From positions 310,001-374,000 of the forward strand of contig CBDCEX010000018.1 of the NCBI GenBank assembly GCA_965216025.1: a stretch of DNA of 64,000 bases, written 5' to 3'. The DNA comes from JADFQT01 sp965216025 (GTDB taxonomy: Bacteria; Chloroflexota; Dehalococcoidia; Lucifugimonadales; UBA3495). Position 1 is the stretch's first letter; each line of letters begins with the position of its first letter. The position numbers and the translations under genes were made by a program. Of the stretch, positions 34,282-42,533 are shown piece after piece. The notes beneath the pieces were generated by a model. It ran no database searches, was not told the origin of the DNA, and saw only the letters and a program-made list of their open reading frames with translations.

Positions 34282-35553
34282 CAGGGCCTTTTCATTCTCC
34301 TGCCTGGTAGGTAAAGCCCATCATGTCGAAAGCTTCGCTGAGATGGGCTTTGTGGCGGCGTAGTGCAGCGGCTACGTTGGAATGCCCAGCCCGACGTACC
34401 AAGCTGATGACCAGGTTCCGCAGGCCCGCCAGAACCTGTGGGGCGGCCCCAGTGCGCACCTGAGAGCGGTCCTCGTCGAAGGTCACATCCCGTACCCAGT
34501 GGAGGCGGTTCTCGATGCCCCAGTGCCCACGGGAAAGGCTCAACAATCGCCTGGCATCGGCATCAGTGGCTGGGAGACTGCTAATTGCATAGCTCACAGC
34601 CACCTGTTTCTTGCCCTTCACGACCCGCTGGCGCTCTAGCCGACACACCTGTTGCAGATGCGGCCACGCTTCCCCGACCGTCCCAGCGCTGCCCACGTAG
34701 CCATTTAGCTCTGGGTCGGCCAAGGCCCACAACTCTCGCCGCTCCAGCCGCCCATGACGCCGCTTTACTGGAGCATCGGCCCAGACCGTCAGCTTGGCCC
34801 CGCGTGCTCGCCACTCCGCTGCTAGCCAGGGAGGTACGGTTGGGCCACCAGCCCTCTCAGTTCCTAGCAGGGGAAAAAGCCACCTCCAAGTCTCGGCGCA
34901 AGGTGGGCTGATTCTCTTTAACTGGCAGCAGATACTCTCCGCCGCCTGCCACAATCTGCTCACAGACTTTCCGTTGGGTCAGTAAGGCATCAGCTACTAC
35001 TACCCGACCCTTCAGGGGTACCTGGCCCAATACTTCTTTGACCGCCGCCAATTCTTCCCCTTTGCCCGGCGCAGCTACCTGCGCCAGCACTGCCCCAGCG
35101 CGGCTAGCGTAGGCCGACACCAGATGGACCCCGGGTATCTCTTGGCCGTGGATCCCTCGCAAGGTTTTCCCGTCCAGGGACAGGGGGTCATCCGCCTCTA
35201 CCCCGCTATTTGCCAGCCAGTTGCCGACTTCTGCCTCAAAGGCCGCCACGTCCAGGCCCTTGAACACCCGGTGGAGGGTGGCCACGCAGGGTGTCTTCTC
35301 CTGGCTGAACCCCAAAAGCTGCGCCGTAGCACCCCCTTGTCCCGCCCCCATTGAGCTATGGCGTATAAGCTGCGGGCGCCGCACAGCATGGCACAGGTGG
35401 CCAAGGCCAGGATCGCCCCCAAAGAGTGGCGTCGCCCTTGGCTACTCCGGAAGTCAGGCACCAAATCCAGCGTTTCTCTCAAAGTCATCATCCTCCCCTC
35501 CCGCTTAAACTGGTAATAATTTTATACTATTTTGAGAAAATGAAAAGGCCCTG
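34282..35553 (-). mobile_element. ISAs1-family element type 2, copy C
   Basis: A 1272-bp element, near-identical to copy B but inverted, with 10-bp duplication CCCGCCACCG on both sides (34272-34281, 35554-35563). It interrupts the methyltransferase gene in the opposite orientation. Confidence 0.95.
34292..35491 (-). pseudogene. ISAs1-type transposase with extra 1-bp deletion
   Basis: Same as the copy B transposase, including the shared +1 change. A single G is missing near 35339 (CCTTGTCCC against CCTTGGTCCC in copies B, D and E), which shifts the N-terminal 50 codons out of frame. The downstream catalytic region is unchanged. Confidence 0.88.
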
Positions 35554-36387
35554 CCCGCCACCGAGATGATGCTTGACTTGGCAGCGATAAAGCCCGGTGA
35601 TCACGTGTTGGATCTGGCTGCCGGGGATGGGGATCAGACATTGGCGGCGGCCAAGCGTGTTGGATCCACCGGCTACGTGTTAGCGACAGATATTGCTCCC
35701 AACTTCGTTGTCTTTGCTGCTCAGTCTGCCCGGGCGGCAGGCCTGGAAAATGTGGAGGCGCGGGTGATGGACGGCGAACATTTGGAGCTAGAAGACGCCG
35801 CATTCGATGCAGTCATTTGTCGCCTTGGATTAATGTACTTCCCCAACTTTCAGCAGTCTCTGAAGGAAATACGACGCGTGCTCAAGCCAGGCGGGCGATT
35901 CTCGGTGATTGTGTTTAGCACTCCGGAACGTAGTCCCTTCTTTTCCATCCCCGTGTCAATAATTCGCCGTCAGGCCCAACTGTCGCCCCCATCGCCGGGT
36001 CAACCCGGCCCCTTCAGTCTGGGTGCGCCCGGTGTCTTGGAGGAGGCTATCCGAGAGGGTGGCTTTGAGGATGTAAAGACTCGCTTGGTTTCAGCACCCG
36101 TGCAGATGGCATCCGCTGCCGAATGTTTGCGCTGGAGGCGGGAGACCTCTGGCACACTGCAGCAAATGTTGGGAGGATTGAACGAAACCAAAAGACAGGA
36201 TGTATGGAAGGAGATCGAGTTAGAGTTCAAGAAATTTGAGGGGTCCAATGGATTTGAGTCGCCAGGTGAGTTGCTCCTAGCCCGGGGCGTGAAGGAGCCA
36301 TAGAGCGAAGGAGTTAGCCAACAACTTCTGAATGTTGGGCTTTTGGGCATTGCCGTCGCTTGGCTGGCGGCAATTCGCGAGTTCCAG

Positions 36388-37563
36388 CTACAAGGTCGCC
36401 AATACCTTGGCTATCCGCTGGGCCCCTTCCACGACCCGCTCGGCCGGGGAGCGCATGAGGGCGATGCGGAAATGTCCCTCGCCACATTCACCGAATCCGA
36501 CGCCCGGAGTCACCACCACACCTTCCCGTTCCATCAGCAAGCTGGCCAGCTCCGCCGACGAAAGATTCCCGTCGCATCGGGGGAATACAAAGGTAGCGCC
36601 CTCCGGCAGCGGGCAATGGACCCCCGCTACCTGGTTCAAATGTCCGGCCACCTCCTGACGCAGCCGATCGCAATCCCGTCGCCAGGTTTCCAGGTGGCCT
36701 TGCGGTCCTTCCAGGGCTTCGACTCCAGCCATTTGGACAAAGGGGGCCACAAAGCTGGAGGTATGCTCATGGACCTTCAGCAGCGGGTCCAGCAGCGCCT
36801 CGGGAGCGACGATGCATCCCAGCCGCCATCCAGACATGGAGTAGGCCTTGGTGAAGGTGTAGCTGGTCAGGGTGCGTTGCCACATGCCCGGTAGGGCGGC
36901 AAAGGTCAGGTGCTTGTGTCCATCGTAAAGAAAGTACTCGTAGGTCTCGTCGCACAGCACCAGCAGGTCATGCTCTTCCGCCAGCCGGGCCAGGTCTTCC
37001 AGCTCGCCCCGAGTGCAGACCCGTCCGGTGGGATTGTTGGGATTGCAGATCACCACCATCTTCGATCGGGGCGTCACGTAATCCTTCAATCGCTGGTAAG
37101 ACAGGTTGTACTCCTCCTCTTCGCTCAGCGGTACCGACACTGGTATTCCTTCCGACAGCTCCACCTGCTGGCGGTAGCTCACCCAGGTTGGCTCAACCAA
37201 CAGCACCTCATCGCCCGGCCCGATATAGGAGTTAATGGCGTCAAACAGACCCTTTTTGCTGCCCGGCGTTACCAGGATGTCACCCTCTGGATCGACCTGT
37301 AAATCGTTGTGCTCCGCCAGCTTGTGGGCCATCGCCTGCCGCAGCTCCGGCAGTCCTCGGGACGAGCTGATGTTGGTCAGTCCATCGCGCAGAGCTTGGA
37401 CGCCAGCTTCGATGATATGGGCCGGCGTAGTGTGGTAGGGGCTCGATTGGCTGAGGTCGATAATATCCCGACCCTGGAGGGCCAGTTGACGGGCTCGCTC
37501 CCCGGCGACCAGAGTAGCCGGTGCTTCCACGCGGGTAATCCTGGAGGCGGGCGACCGGGACAT
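36388..37563 (-). CDS. Class I/II pyridoxal-phosphate aminotransferase
   Basis: A 391-residue fold-type I aminotransferase. Visible signatures are ISSSRGLPELRQAMAHKLAE, MVVICNPNNPTGRVCTRGEL, VLCDETYEYFLYDG, the PLP lysine in TSYTFTKAYSMSGWRLGC and a substrate Arg in GHFRIALMRSP. It transfers an amino group between an amino acid and a 2-oxoacid in the cytosol; the pattern is closest to AspC/AlaT-like enzymes. The start at 37563 (AGGAGG nine bases before) is used rather than an upstream in-frame ATG. It is separated by 29 bp from the acyl-CoA dehydrogenase gene on the same strand. Confidence 0.88.
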   Translation of the reverse strand: MSRSPASRITRVEAPATLVAGERARQLALQGRDIIDLSQSSPYHTTPAHIIEAGVQALRDGLTNISSSRGLPELRQAMAHKLAEHNDLQVDPEGDILVTPGSKKGLFDAINSYIGPGDEVLLVEPTWVSYRQQVELSEGIPVSVPLSEEEEYNLSYQRLKDYVTPRSKMVVICNPNNPTGRVCTRGELEDLARLAEEHDLLVLCDETYEYFLYDGHKHLTFAALPGMWQRTLTSYTFTKAYSMSGWRLGCIVAPEALLDPLLKVHEHTSSFVAPFVQMAGVEALEGPQGHLETWRRDCDRLRQEVAGHLNQVAGVHCPLPEGATFVFPRCDGNLSSAELASLLMEREGVVVTPGVGFGECGEGHFRIALMRSPAERVVEGAQRIAKVLATL

Positions 37564-37592
37564 GGCAGAACCTCCTGAGGGGCTGGCTGGTC

Positions 37593-38774
37593 CTACAGCT
37601 GGTACTCGGGCCGACGCAGCAGCTGACGGGCGATGACCAGGCGCAGGATTTCGTTGGTGCCCTCGCCGATTATCATCAAAGGCGCATCCCGGTAATACCG
37701 CTCCACCGGGAACTCCTTGACATAACCGTAGCCTCCGTGGATGCGCATGGCTTCCAGGGTTACTTCCTGGCAAACCTCGCTGGCGAAAAGCTTGGCCATG
37801 CCCGACTCGAGGTCCACTCTCTCGCCAGAGTCCTTCTTGGCGGCGGCATCGTAGGTCATCAACCGCGCCGCTTGAATCTTGGTCGCCATGTCCGCCAGCT
37901 TGAGCTGAATGGCCTGGTGCTGGGAAATCGGTACTCCAAAGGTGTGGCGCTGCTGGGCGTAACGTATGGACGCATCGAAGGCGGCCTGGGCAACCCCTAC
38001 GGCGCGGGCCGCCACGTTGATGCGGCCGGTCTCCAGCCCGCTCATCACTTGCCCGAATCCCTTGCCTTCCTCGCCGCCGACCAGATTCTCGGTTGGAATG
38101 CGGTAATCCTCAAAAATCAGCTCGCAGGTATCCAAGCCCCGATAGCCCATCTTTTCCAGGTCGCGACCCACCCGGAAGCCGTCGCCGCCCTTCTCGACTA
38201 TGAAGGCGCTAATGCCCCGGTGCTTGGGCTCGGCGGACTGGTCAGTACGGGCCAGCAGGCAGAAGGTGTCGCCGTGGCGGCCGTTGGTGATGAACATTTT
38301 GGTGCCGTTTAGGACGTACTCTTCTCCGTCCTTGGTGGCGGTCAACTCCAGGTTGGCCACGTCGCTGCCCACGGCGGGCTCGGTGAGCGCCAGGCCACCC
38401 CGTTTCTTGCCCGAAGCCAGGACGGGCAGAAATTTTTGCTTCTGCTCATCGGTACCGTAGTGGGTGAGGACGTAGGTCATTATGTGGTGGGTGCCGATGG
38501 CGCCGCTGATGCTCATGAAGCCCTTGCTGAGCTCCTCAAAAATCATGGCGAAGGTGGTGTAATCCAGACCCATGCCGCCGTACTCTTCAGGCACGGTGAT
38601 GCCAAACAGTCCCAACTCCTTCATCTTATCGATGAGGTCCAGCGGGACGATGTCCTCTTTGTCCAGGCGAGCGGCCACCGGCTCCACGTCGCGGCGGACG
38701 AAATCGCGGACCAGGTTTACTATCTGACTGCGGGCTTCCTCGGGGGTGGCGGTGGTCACGCTAAACTCCTGCAT
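37593..38774 (-). CDS. Acyl-CoA dehydrogenase
   Basis: A 393-residue flavoprotein that oxidises an acyl-CoA to the 2-enoyl-CoA with FAD and passes electrons to ETF. Signatures include ITVPEEYGGMGLDYTTFAMI, ALTEPAVGSDVANLELTATK, MFITNGRHGDTFCLLART and RIHGGYGYVKEFPVERYYRD. The catalytic Glu is in MIIGEGTNEILRLVIARQLL. It is of short/medium-chain or isovaleryl type, but chain length cannot be fixed. It is the first gene of a minus-strand pair with the aminotransferase, a layout that would suit branched amino acid breakdown. Confidence 0.92.
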   Translation of the reverse strand: MQEFSVTTATPEEARSQIVNLVRDFVRRDVEPVAARLDKEDIVPLDLIDKMKELGLFGITVPEEYGGMGLDYTTFAMIFEELSKGFMSISGAIGTHHIMTYVLTHYGTDEQKQKFLPVLASGKKRGGLALTEPAVGSDVANLELTATKDGEEYVLNGTKMFITNGRHGDTFCLLARTDQSAEPKHRGISAFIVEKGGDGFRVGRDLEKMGYRGLDTCELIFEDYRIPTENLVGGEEGKGFGQVMSGLETGRINVAARAVGVAQAAFDASIRYAQQRHTFGVPISQHQAIQLKLADMATKIQAARLMTYDAAAKKDSGERVDLESGMAKLFASEVCQEVTLEAMRIHGGYGYVKEFPVERYYRDAPLMIIGEGTNEILRLVIARQLLRRPEYQL

Positions 38775-38909
38775 ACTTGTAACGGGCGCATAGCCAATCC
38801 GGGGCTAGTCTATCCCAGCCCGGTTAGAGGGTCAAGAAAGGGGGCAGGTAAAGCGGCCCCGGCAGGCCACGGTGCTCAGAGGTCCGGTAGTGACTCATTA
38901 TTAACAGTG

Positions 38910-39797
38910 CTAGGCGGTGGCCGACAGCTCCAAAGACTCTACCCTGGCGATAAACTGCAGCAGTTCCGAGGCGTAAACAGTCGCCTTCATGTGGTAGCGG
39001 TTAGTGGCCGCGATGCCGGGAAAGGTGTGGTCGTGCTGTCCGATTACGTCCCATTCCTCATGGGTCCAGGCCGAGGGGCGAATTTCCGAGTGGGGGACCA
39101 GACGGTGAGCGTTCTCCGCTGCCGAAACGTGGTGGACATCGTCCGGAATGTTGCCGGCGAACATGAACAGCGGACACTGGATGGTCTTGAGCTCTTCTTC
39201 AGTAAGGTCGCCCACCGGGTTGGGCCTGGAGAAAGATGCTTGCCAGCGCCGCATCACCGACAAAAATTCGCTTACATCCATGGCTAGAAGACGGGCCTCA
39301 TTGGCGGGATTGTCTTTAATGCGCTGGGCGAAAAACTCCGTCTCCGCCACCCCTGCCATTCCCCCCTTTTCCGCGGCCTCGATGTACTGACCGTAATATC
39401 CCGGCGACATCAGCTCAGCGCTTCGGGGTCCTCCGCTGACCTCCCAGATGAACAGCCCTTTGACCACTTCCGGGTGGCGCACCGCCAGCGTCATGGATGT
39501 TCGGGAACCGGCTGAACCCCCGGCCGCGTAGGCGGGTACGGCGTCGATCTGTTGGAGCAAGCCGGCCATCTCCTCGGCCCAAAGGTGCTGCTCGGAAAGC
39601 TCGCCGCCGATGACTACGTCGGAGCGGCCGCAGTTCCGCCGATCGTGGATGATTACCCGGCAGTGGGGGAATAACAGGGCTGCCATAGGGCGAAGTCCGT
39701 TGCAGTCAACCCGCCCGCCGGGGGTGAGGATGACCGCCGGGCCCTGGCCGTAATCTTCGTAATACAGGTTGGTGCCGTTCACATTCGCGTAGGGCAT
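38910..39797 (-). CDS. Alpha/beta hydrolase
   Basis: A 295-residue alpha/beta-fold hydrolase with oxyanion region AVILTPGGRVDCNG, nucleophile elbow AAGGSAGSRTSM (Ser at about residue 97), Asp in a late strand near MFAGNIPDDVHHVSA, and a late His in HDHTFPGI. It is close to epoxide-hydrolase/haloperoxidase-like esterases. GGGAGGGAA precedes the ATG. The next gene on this strand (cyclase family) ends upstream of it by about 100 bp; both could act on ring or ester substrates. Confidence 0.83.
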   Translation of the reverse strand: MPYANVNGTNLYYEDYGQGPAVILTPGGRVDCNGLRPMAALLFPHCRVIIHDRRNCGRSDVVIGGELSEQHLWAEEMAGLLQQIDAVPAYAAGGSAGSRTSMTLAVRHPEVVKGLFIWEVSGGPRSAELMSPGYYGQYIEAAEKGGMAGVAETEFFAQRIKDNPANEARLLAMDVSEFLSVMRRWQASFSRPNPVGDLTEEELKTIQCPLFMFAGNIPDDVHHVSAAENAHRLVPHSEIRPSAWTHEEWDVIGQHDHTFPGIAATNRYHMKATVYASELLQFIARVESLELSATA

Positions 39798-39902
39798 AGC
39801 TGTTCCCTCCCGTTTCTGCTCTGGAGATTTACGGCGATTCTCTCACATTGTGATGCCGACGCCAAGGGACGATTAGCAGGTAGGACGGCCCGTCCGCCCC
39901 GC

Positions 39903-40817
39903 CTACAAGAGGGCTATGGGGTTTACTGGCGACCCGGTGCCGCCGACCACCCTTAGGGGACTGACGGTGAGCATGAACTCGTACCGGTCTTCCCGGCCGC
40001 AAACCTCCGCCAAGGGTTCCAGCAGCGCGTTGTCCAGCAGGCCGATGCCGTAGGCAAAGATGGCTCCGTGGACCGACCAGCCCAGCTCGTAACCGTTGGG
40101 CGTGAAGTCCATCATATCCCACACCAGCAGGCAGCAGTCGGACTTCCGCAGAAACTTCAGACAGGAGGCGTGCAGACCGGGGCGGGCTGCCGGGTCGCTG
40201 CCCCACATGGGGTTGACCTCGTTCCACTTATCCCGACCGCTGTAAACCAAAATGGCATCGCCCGGTTCCAGAGCCACCCCTTGTTCCTGGGCGATGTCTT
40301 CCAATTCCCAGCCGTGGACCGGCTGTTCCTGGGTCACGAAGGGTTCCCCCCGGTGTTTGGGCACGTCCAGCAGAACGCCGCGGGTGATGATACCCTCCTT
40401 CCAATGCTCCACCGAACCCCACTGGGCGCCGTCATAGGTGATTACATCGTCGGGATTGCGCCCGTTCCACATACCGTTCTGATCCCAGACATGGCACAAG
40501 GCATCCAGGTGGGTTGTGGCCTGACCATGATAGGAAATGCCGTAGTAGTCCACCGCCATGCCGCTGTCGGTACCCCTTGCAGCGCGTCTCATGAAATGTT
40601 GGGCCGGCGTGGGGTTGATCGGAGATGGGGTCTTGGGAAATTCCCGGCTTAAGGACACGGCCTGGCCGGTTTTGACCAGTTGCGCGGCGGCCAAACGCTT
40701 CTCCGGCGTGACCATGTTCACCGCGCCCACCTGGTCGTCATCTCCCCAACGACCCCAGTTGCGGTCCTCTTTTAAATAGGCCAGGACTTCTTCTTTTGTC
40801 GGTATTCTTCGTTCCAT
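39903..40817 (-). CDS. Cyclase-family hydrolase (long form)
   Basis: A 304-residue cyclase-family protein. The metal motif is ISYHGQATTHLDALCHVWDQ and it also shows ITRGVLLDVPKHRG, LEPGDAILVYSGRDKWNE and ATPAG-like blocks. Such proteins hydrolyse cyclic amides or esters (kynurenine formamidase or isatin hydrolase-like). It starts at ATG after a GAAGATGG-type site. It is followed on the same strand by the alpha/beta hydrolase. Confidence 0.83.
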   Translation of the reverse strand: MERRIPTKEEVLAYLKEDRNWGRWGDDDQVGAVNMVTPEKRLAAAQLVKTGQAVSLSREFPKTPSPINPTPAQHFMRRAARGTDSGMAVDYYGISYHGQATTHLDALCHVWDQNGMWNGRNPDDVITYDGAQWGSVEHWKEGIITRGVLLDVPKHRGEPFVTQEQPVHGWELEDIAQEQGVALEPGDAILVYSGRDKWNEVNPMWGSDPAARPGLHASCLKFLRKSDCCLLVWDMMDFTPNGYELGWSVHGAIFAYGIGLLDNALLEPLAEVCGREDRYEFMLTVSPLRVVGGTGSPVNPIALL

Positions 40818-40901
40818 CTTCTCTACCTCGGCATCATAGTATGGGGAAGTATCCGGGCAAGCAAACTGGCTATATTGGTTAGAGCGTGTGGGAGAAACTA
40901 T

Positions 40902-40971
40902 CGTTCATGGTTCGAAAAGCTCACCACGAACGAAACCCGACCCGTTCGCCCTGAGCTTGTCGAAGGGCCGA
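40902..40971. repeat. Dispersed palindromic intergenic repeat, family 2
   Basis: CGTTCATGGTTCGAAAAGCT, CACCACGAACGA, then CCCGTTCGCCCTGAGCTTGT and CGAAGGGCC. It matches 3459-3522, 20111-20185 and, inverted, 55013-55090. Confidence 0.7.
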
Positions 40972-41022
40972 CAACTACGCTCCTGAAGATTCTCACATAC
41001 CCTCAGTAGATACGCGGTTGAG

Positions 41023-41457
41023 TCAGTTCGCCGAATCTCTCAGGCAGGCGAAGAACCGGTCCATCATGGTCTTGGCCACGCTGCCGGTCATCCTCTGGCC
41101 GATGCGCGCCACCGTACCACCGACATTGGCGTCGCCCTCTACATGCAGGGTGGTCTTGCCATCCGCTTCCGCCAGGGTCACTAGGGCGTCTCCCTTGGCG
41201 AATCCCAGAGGACCGCTGCCCTCGGCCACCAGGCGGTAGGAATCCGGGGGGTTCTGGTCCGTCAGGGCTATCTTGGCCTCATACCTTCCGTTTATCGGGC
41301 CAACCCGTATGTTTATCGTTACCCGGTACTCATCCTTACCCAGGGGCTCAAAGCCCTGGCAGCCGGGTATGCAGCTGGAAAGCAGGTCGGGAGACATCAG
41401 CGTTTCCCAAACTTGGGCCACGGTCGCGTCGAAGACGTAACTGCCGGTTATTTTCAT
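41023..41457 (-). CDS. CoxG-like SRPBCC protein
   Basis: A 144-residue carbon-monoxide-dehydrogenase subunit G family protein. It begins MKITGSYVFDATVAQVWETL and has LSSCIPGCQGFEPLGKDEYR, IRVGPINGRYEAKIALTDQN and the terminal helix region RIGQRMTGSVAKTMMDRFFA. CoxG proteins recruit the MoxR-type ATPase to membranes in the CO dehydrogenase system; here no structural genes are adjacent. The start at 41457 fits the family and follows a weak site; upstream in-frame codons add unlikely sequence. Confidence 0.85.
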   Translation of the reverse strand: MKITGSYVFDATVAQVWETLMSPDLLSSCIPGCQGFEPLGKDEYRVTINIRVGPINGRYEAKIALTDQNPPDSYRLVAEGSGPLGFAKGDALVTLAEADGKTTLHVEGDANVGGTVARIGQRMTGSVAKTMMDRFFACLRDSAN

Positions 41458-41608
41458 TAGCTGTTCTCGAATCATCCCGAAAGACGGCCCGGAACACGGC
41501 ATGGCCTAGCCGGTTGAACCCCTCCTATACCAAAGCCAAGGGGACCGGCGCGGTCGTCATACCGAACCCGGCGGGTTTCATTTTGGCATTAGTTTAGGAA
41601 GCTGGATA

Positions 41609-41908
41609 TCATTGGCGAACGCTGGATCGCCTTACCCGAAAGCTGGTCGCGCCCTGCTGCCTCCGGATCCACCGCAGGTATTGATGAACCTCGGGATTGG
41701 ACCGCAACAGCTCAATAGAGTAAAGCTCCCGCGCCAGCGTGGCTTCGGTGAACATGGCATGAAGCTGGCGATGGCAGGTGGGACAAAGTTTGGCCTTCGG
41801 CCCATGGCTGCCGCCCCGGGCTCGTGGAACCAGGTGGTGTGCTGTGTATCGGGGAGCCTGGCGGAGGCACAGCTCGCACTGGTCTGTTTCAGGCCCGGCG
41901 GTCACCAT
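41609..41908 (-). CDS. HNH endonuclease domain protein
   Basis: A 99-residue protein with an HNH-type zinc-binding nuclease core: CELCLRQAPRYTAHHLVPRA followed by LCPTCHRQLHAMFTEATLAR. Two CxxC pairs and the His-His pair of the beta-beta-alpha metal fold are present. It is small and basic, C-terminus with RRQQGATSFRVRRS. AAGGGA stands about 12 bases ahead of the ATG at 41908; a longer start at 42013 would overlap the upstream gene by 64 bp. The target is unknown. Confidence 0.75.
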   Translation of the reverse strand: MVTAGPETDQCELCLRQAPRYTAHHLVPRARGGSHGPKAKLCPTCHRQLHAMFTEATLARELYSIELLRSNPEVHQYLRWIRRQQGATSFRVRRSSVRQ

Positions 41909-41949
41909 AGGCCGGGCTCCCTTGACAGCTTCTCGGGTAGCTTCCCGTC

Positions 41950-42462
41950 TCACCCGGACTGACTCGGGGTTTCCGGGTTCAAGAAGCGCCAGCCGGGTAG
42001 GTCCACCCGCCACTGATTCTCCTCCAGCAGCATGGGGATCACCAGCCCGGACATCATGCGCCGTTCCGGCACTGTGCTGGCTTCCTCAGTGACGCCAAAG
42101 GGTAGAAAGGCAAAGGCGTGCTCGTCATCGATGTAGCTGGTGGGTGCGATCCCCAGGTCGGTCAAGTCCTCCAAAGGCCAAAGACGCAGCACCGTACTGC
42201 GAAAATCCTCCAGCATCGACGCCCGCATGGGGTGGTCCTCTTCGTAGCCTGCCCGATAGGCTACCTGCATGTCGATGTTGTTCCGGGTCGCCCATACTCC
42301 CATGCGCATTCCCCGGGTTTCTTTGGAGAGCATGGACCAGGCCAGGTCCATGCTGCCGTCTCGAACCGCCTCGGCGAACACGCCGGCGCGGTTGCCTACC
42401 TCATCTGGCTGGAGGTTTCTCCTTTCACCTGGAATTTGCATATCACTTAGGTTACCTACCAT
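41950..42462 (-). CDS. Hypothetical protein
   Basis: A 170-residue soluble protein without recognised family, signal peptide or membrane span. It has an alternating alpha/beta pattern (GVFAEAVRDGSMDLAWSMLS near the start, MMSGLVIPMLLEENQWRVDL near the end). The mid-part VLRLWPLEDLTDLGIAPTSY and DEHAFAFLPFGV suggest a NTF2-like or SnoaL-like shape, but this is weak. The last 50 bases precede the HNH gene. An internal ATG at 42441 is an alternative start. Confidence 0.5.
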   Translation of the reverse strand: MVGNLSDMQIPGERRNLQPDEVGNRAGVFAEAVRDGSMDLAWSMLSKETRGMRMGVWATRNNIDMQVAYRAGYEEDHPMRASMLEDFRSTVLRLWPLEDLTDLGIAPTSYIDDEHAFAFLPFGVTEEASTVPERRMMSGLVIPMLLEENQWRVDLPGWRFLNPETPSQSG

Positions 42463-42486
42463 TTAACTTGCCGACCACCGGCCTTC

Positions 42487-42530
42487 GAGGGGAAGTTCCG
42501 TACCCGGTCATGGTACCCTAACTTCCCCTC
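42487..42530. other. Inverted repeat between genes
   Basis: GAGGGGAAGTT (42487-42497) and AACTTCCCCTC (42520-42530) form an 11-bp perfect stem with a 22-base loop. It lies just past the gamma-glutamyltransferase stop on the minus strand, so could help end that transcript, but no T run follows. Confidence 0.5.
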
Positions 42531-42533
42531 TGG

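Larger units (their letters stand above)
34158..36303 (+). pseudogene. SAM-dependent methyltransferase gene interrupted by an ISAs1 element
   Basis: 34158-34281 and 35564-36303 join in frame when the element and one target copy are removed, giving 287 residues. The class I methyltransferase core is intact: motif I HVLDLAAGDGDQTLAAAKRV, then YVLATDIAP, EARVMDGEHLELEDAAFDAV and a UbiE-like CRLGLMYFPNFQQSLKEIRR with VLKPGGRFSVIVFS. It resembles ubiquinone/menaquinone-type or small-molecule methyltransferases. AAGGGGA precedes the ATG. The insertion is at codon 42, before motif I. A fragment starting at an internal ATG (35566) could still encode the catalytic domain. Confidence 0.85.

Noticed and set aside
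35198..35491. A separate small gene at the end of ISAs1 copy C
   Set aside because: It is the N-terminus of the transposase split off by a one-base deletion not present in copies B, D and E.
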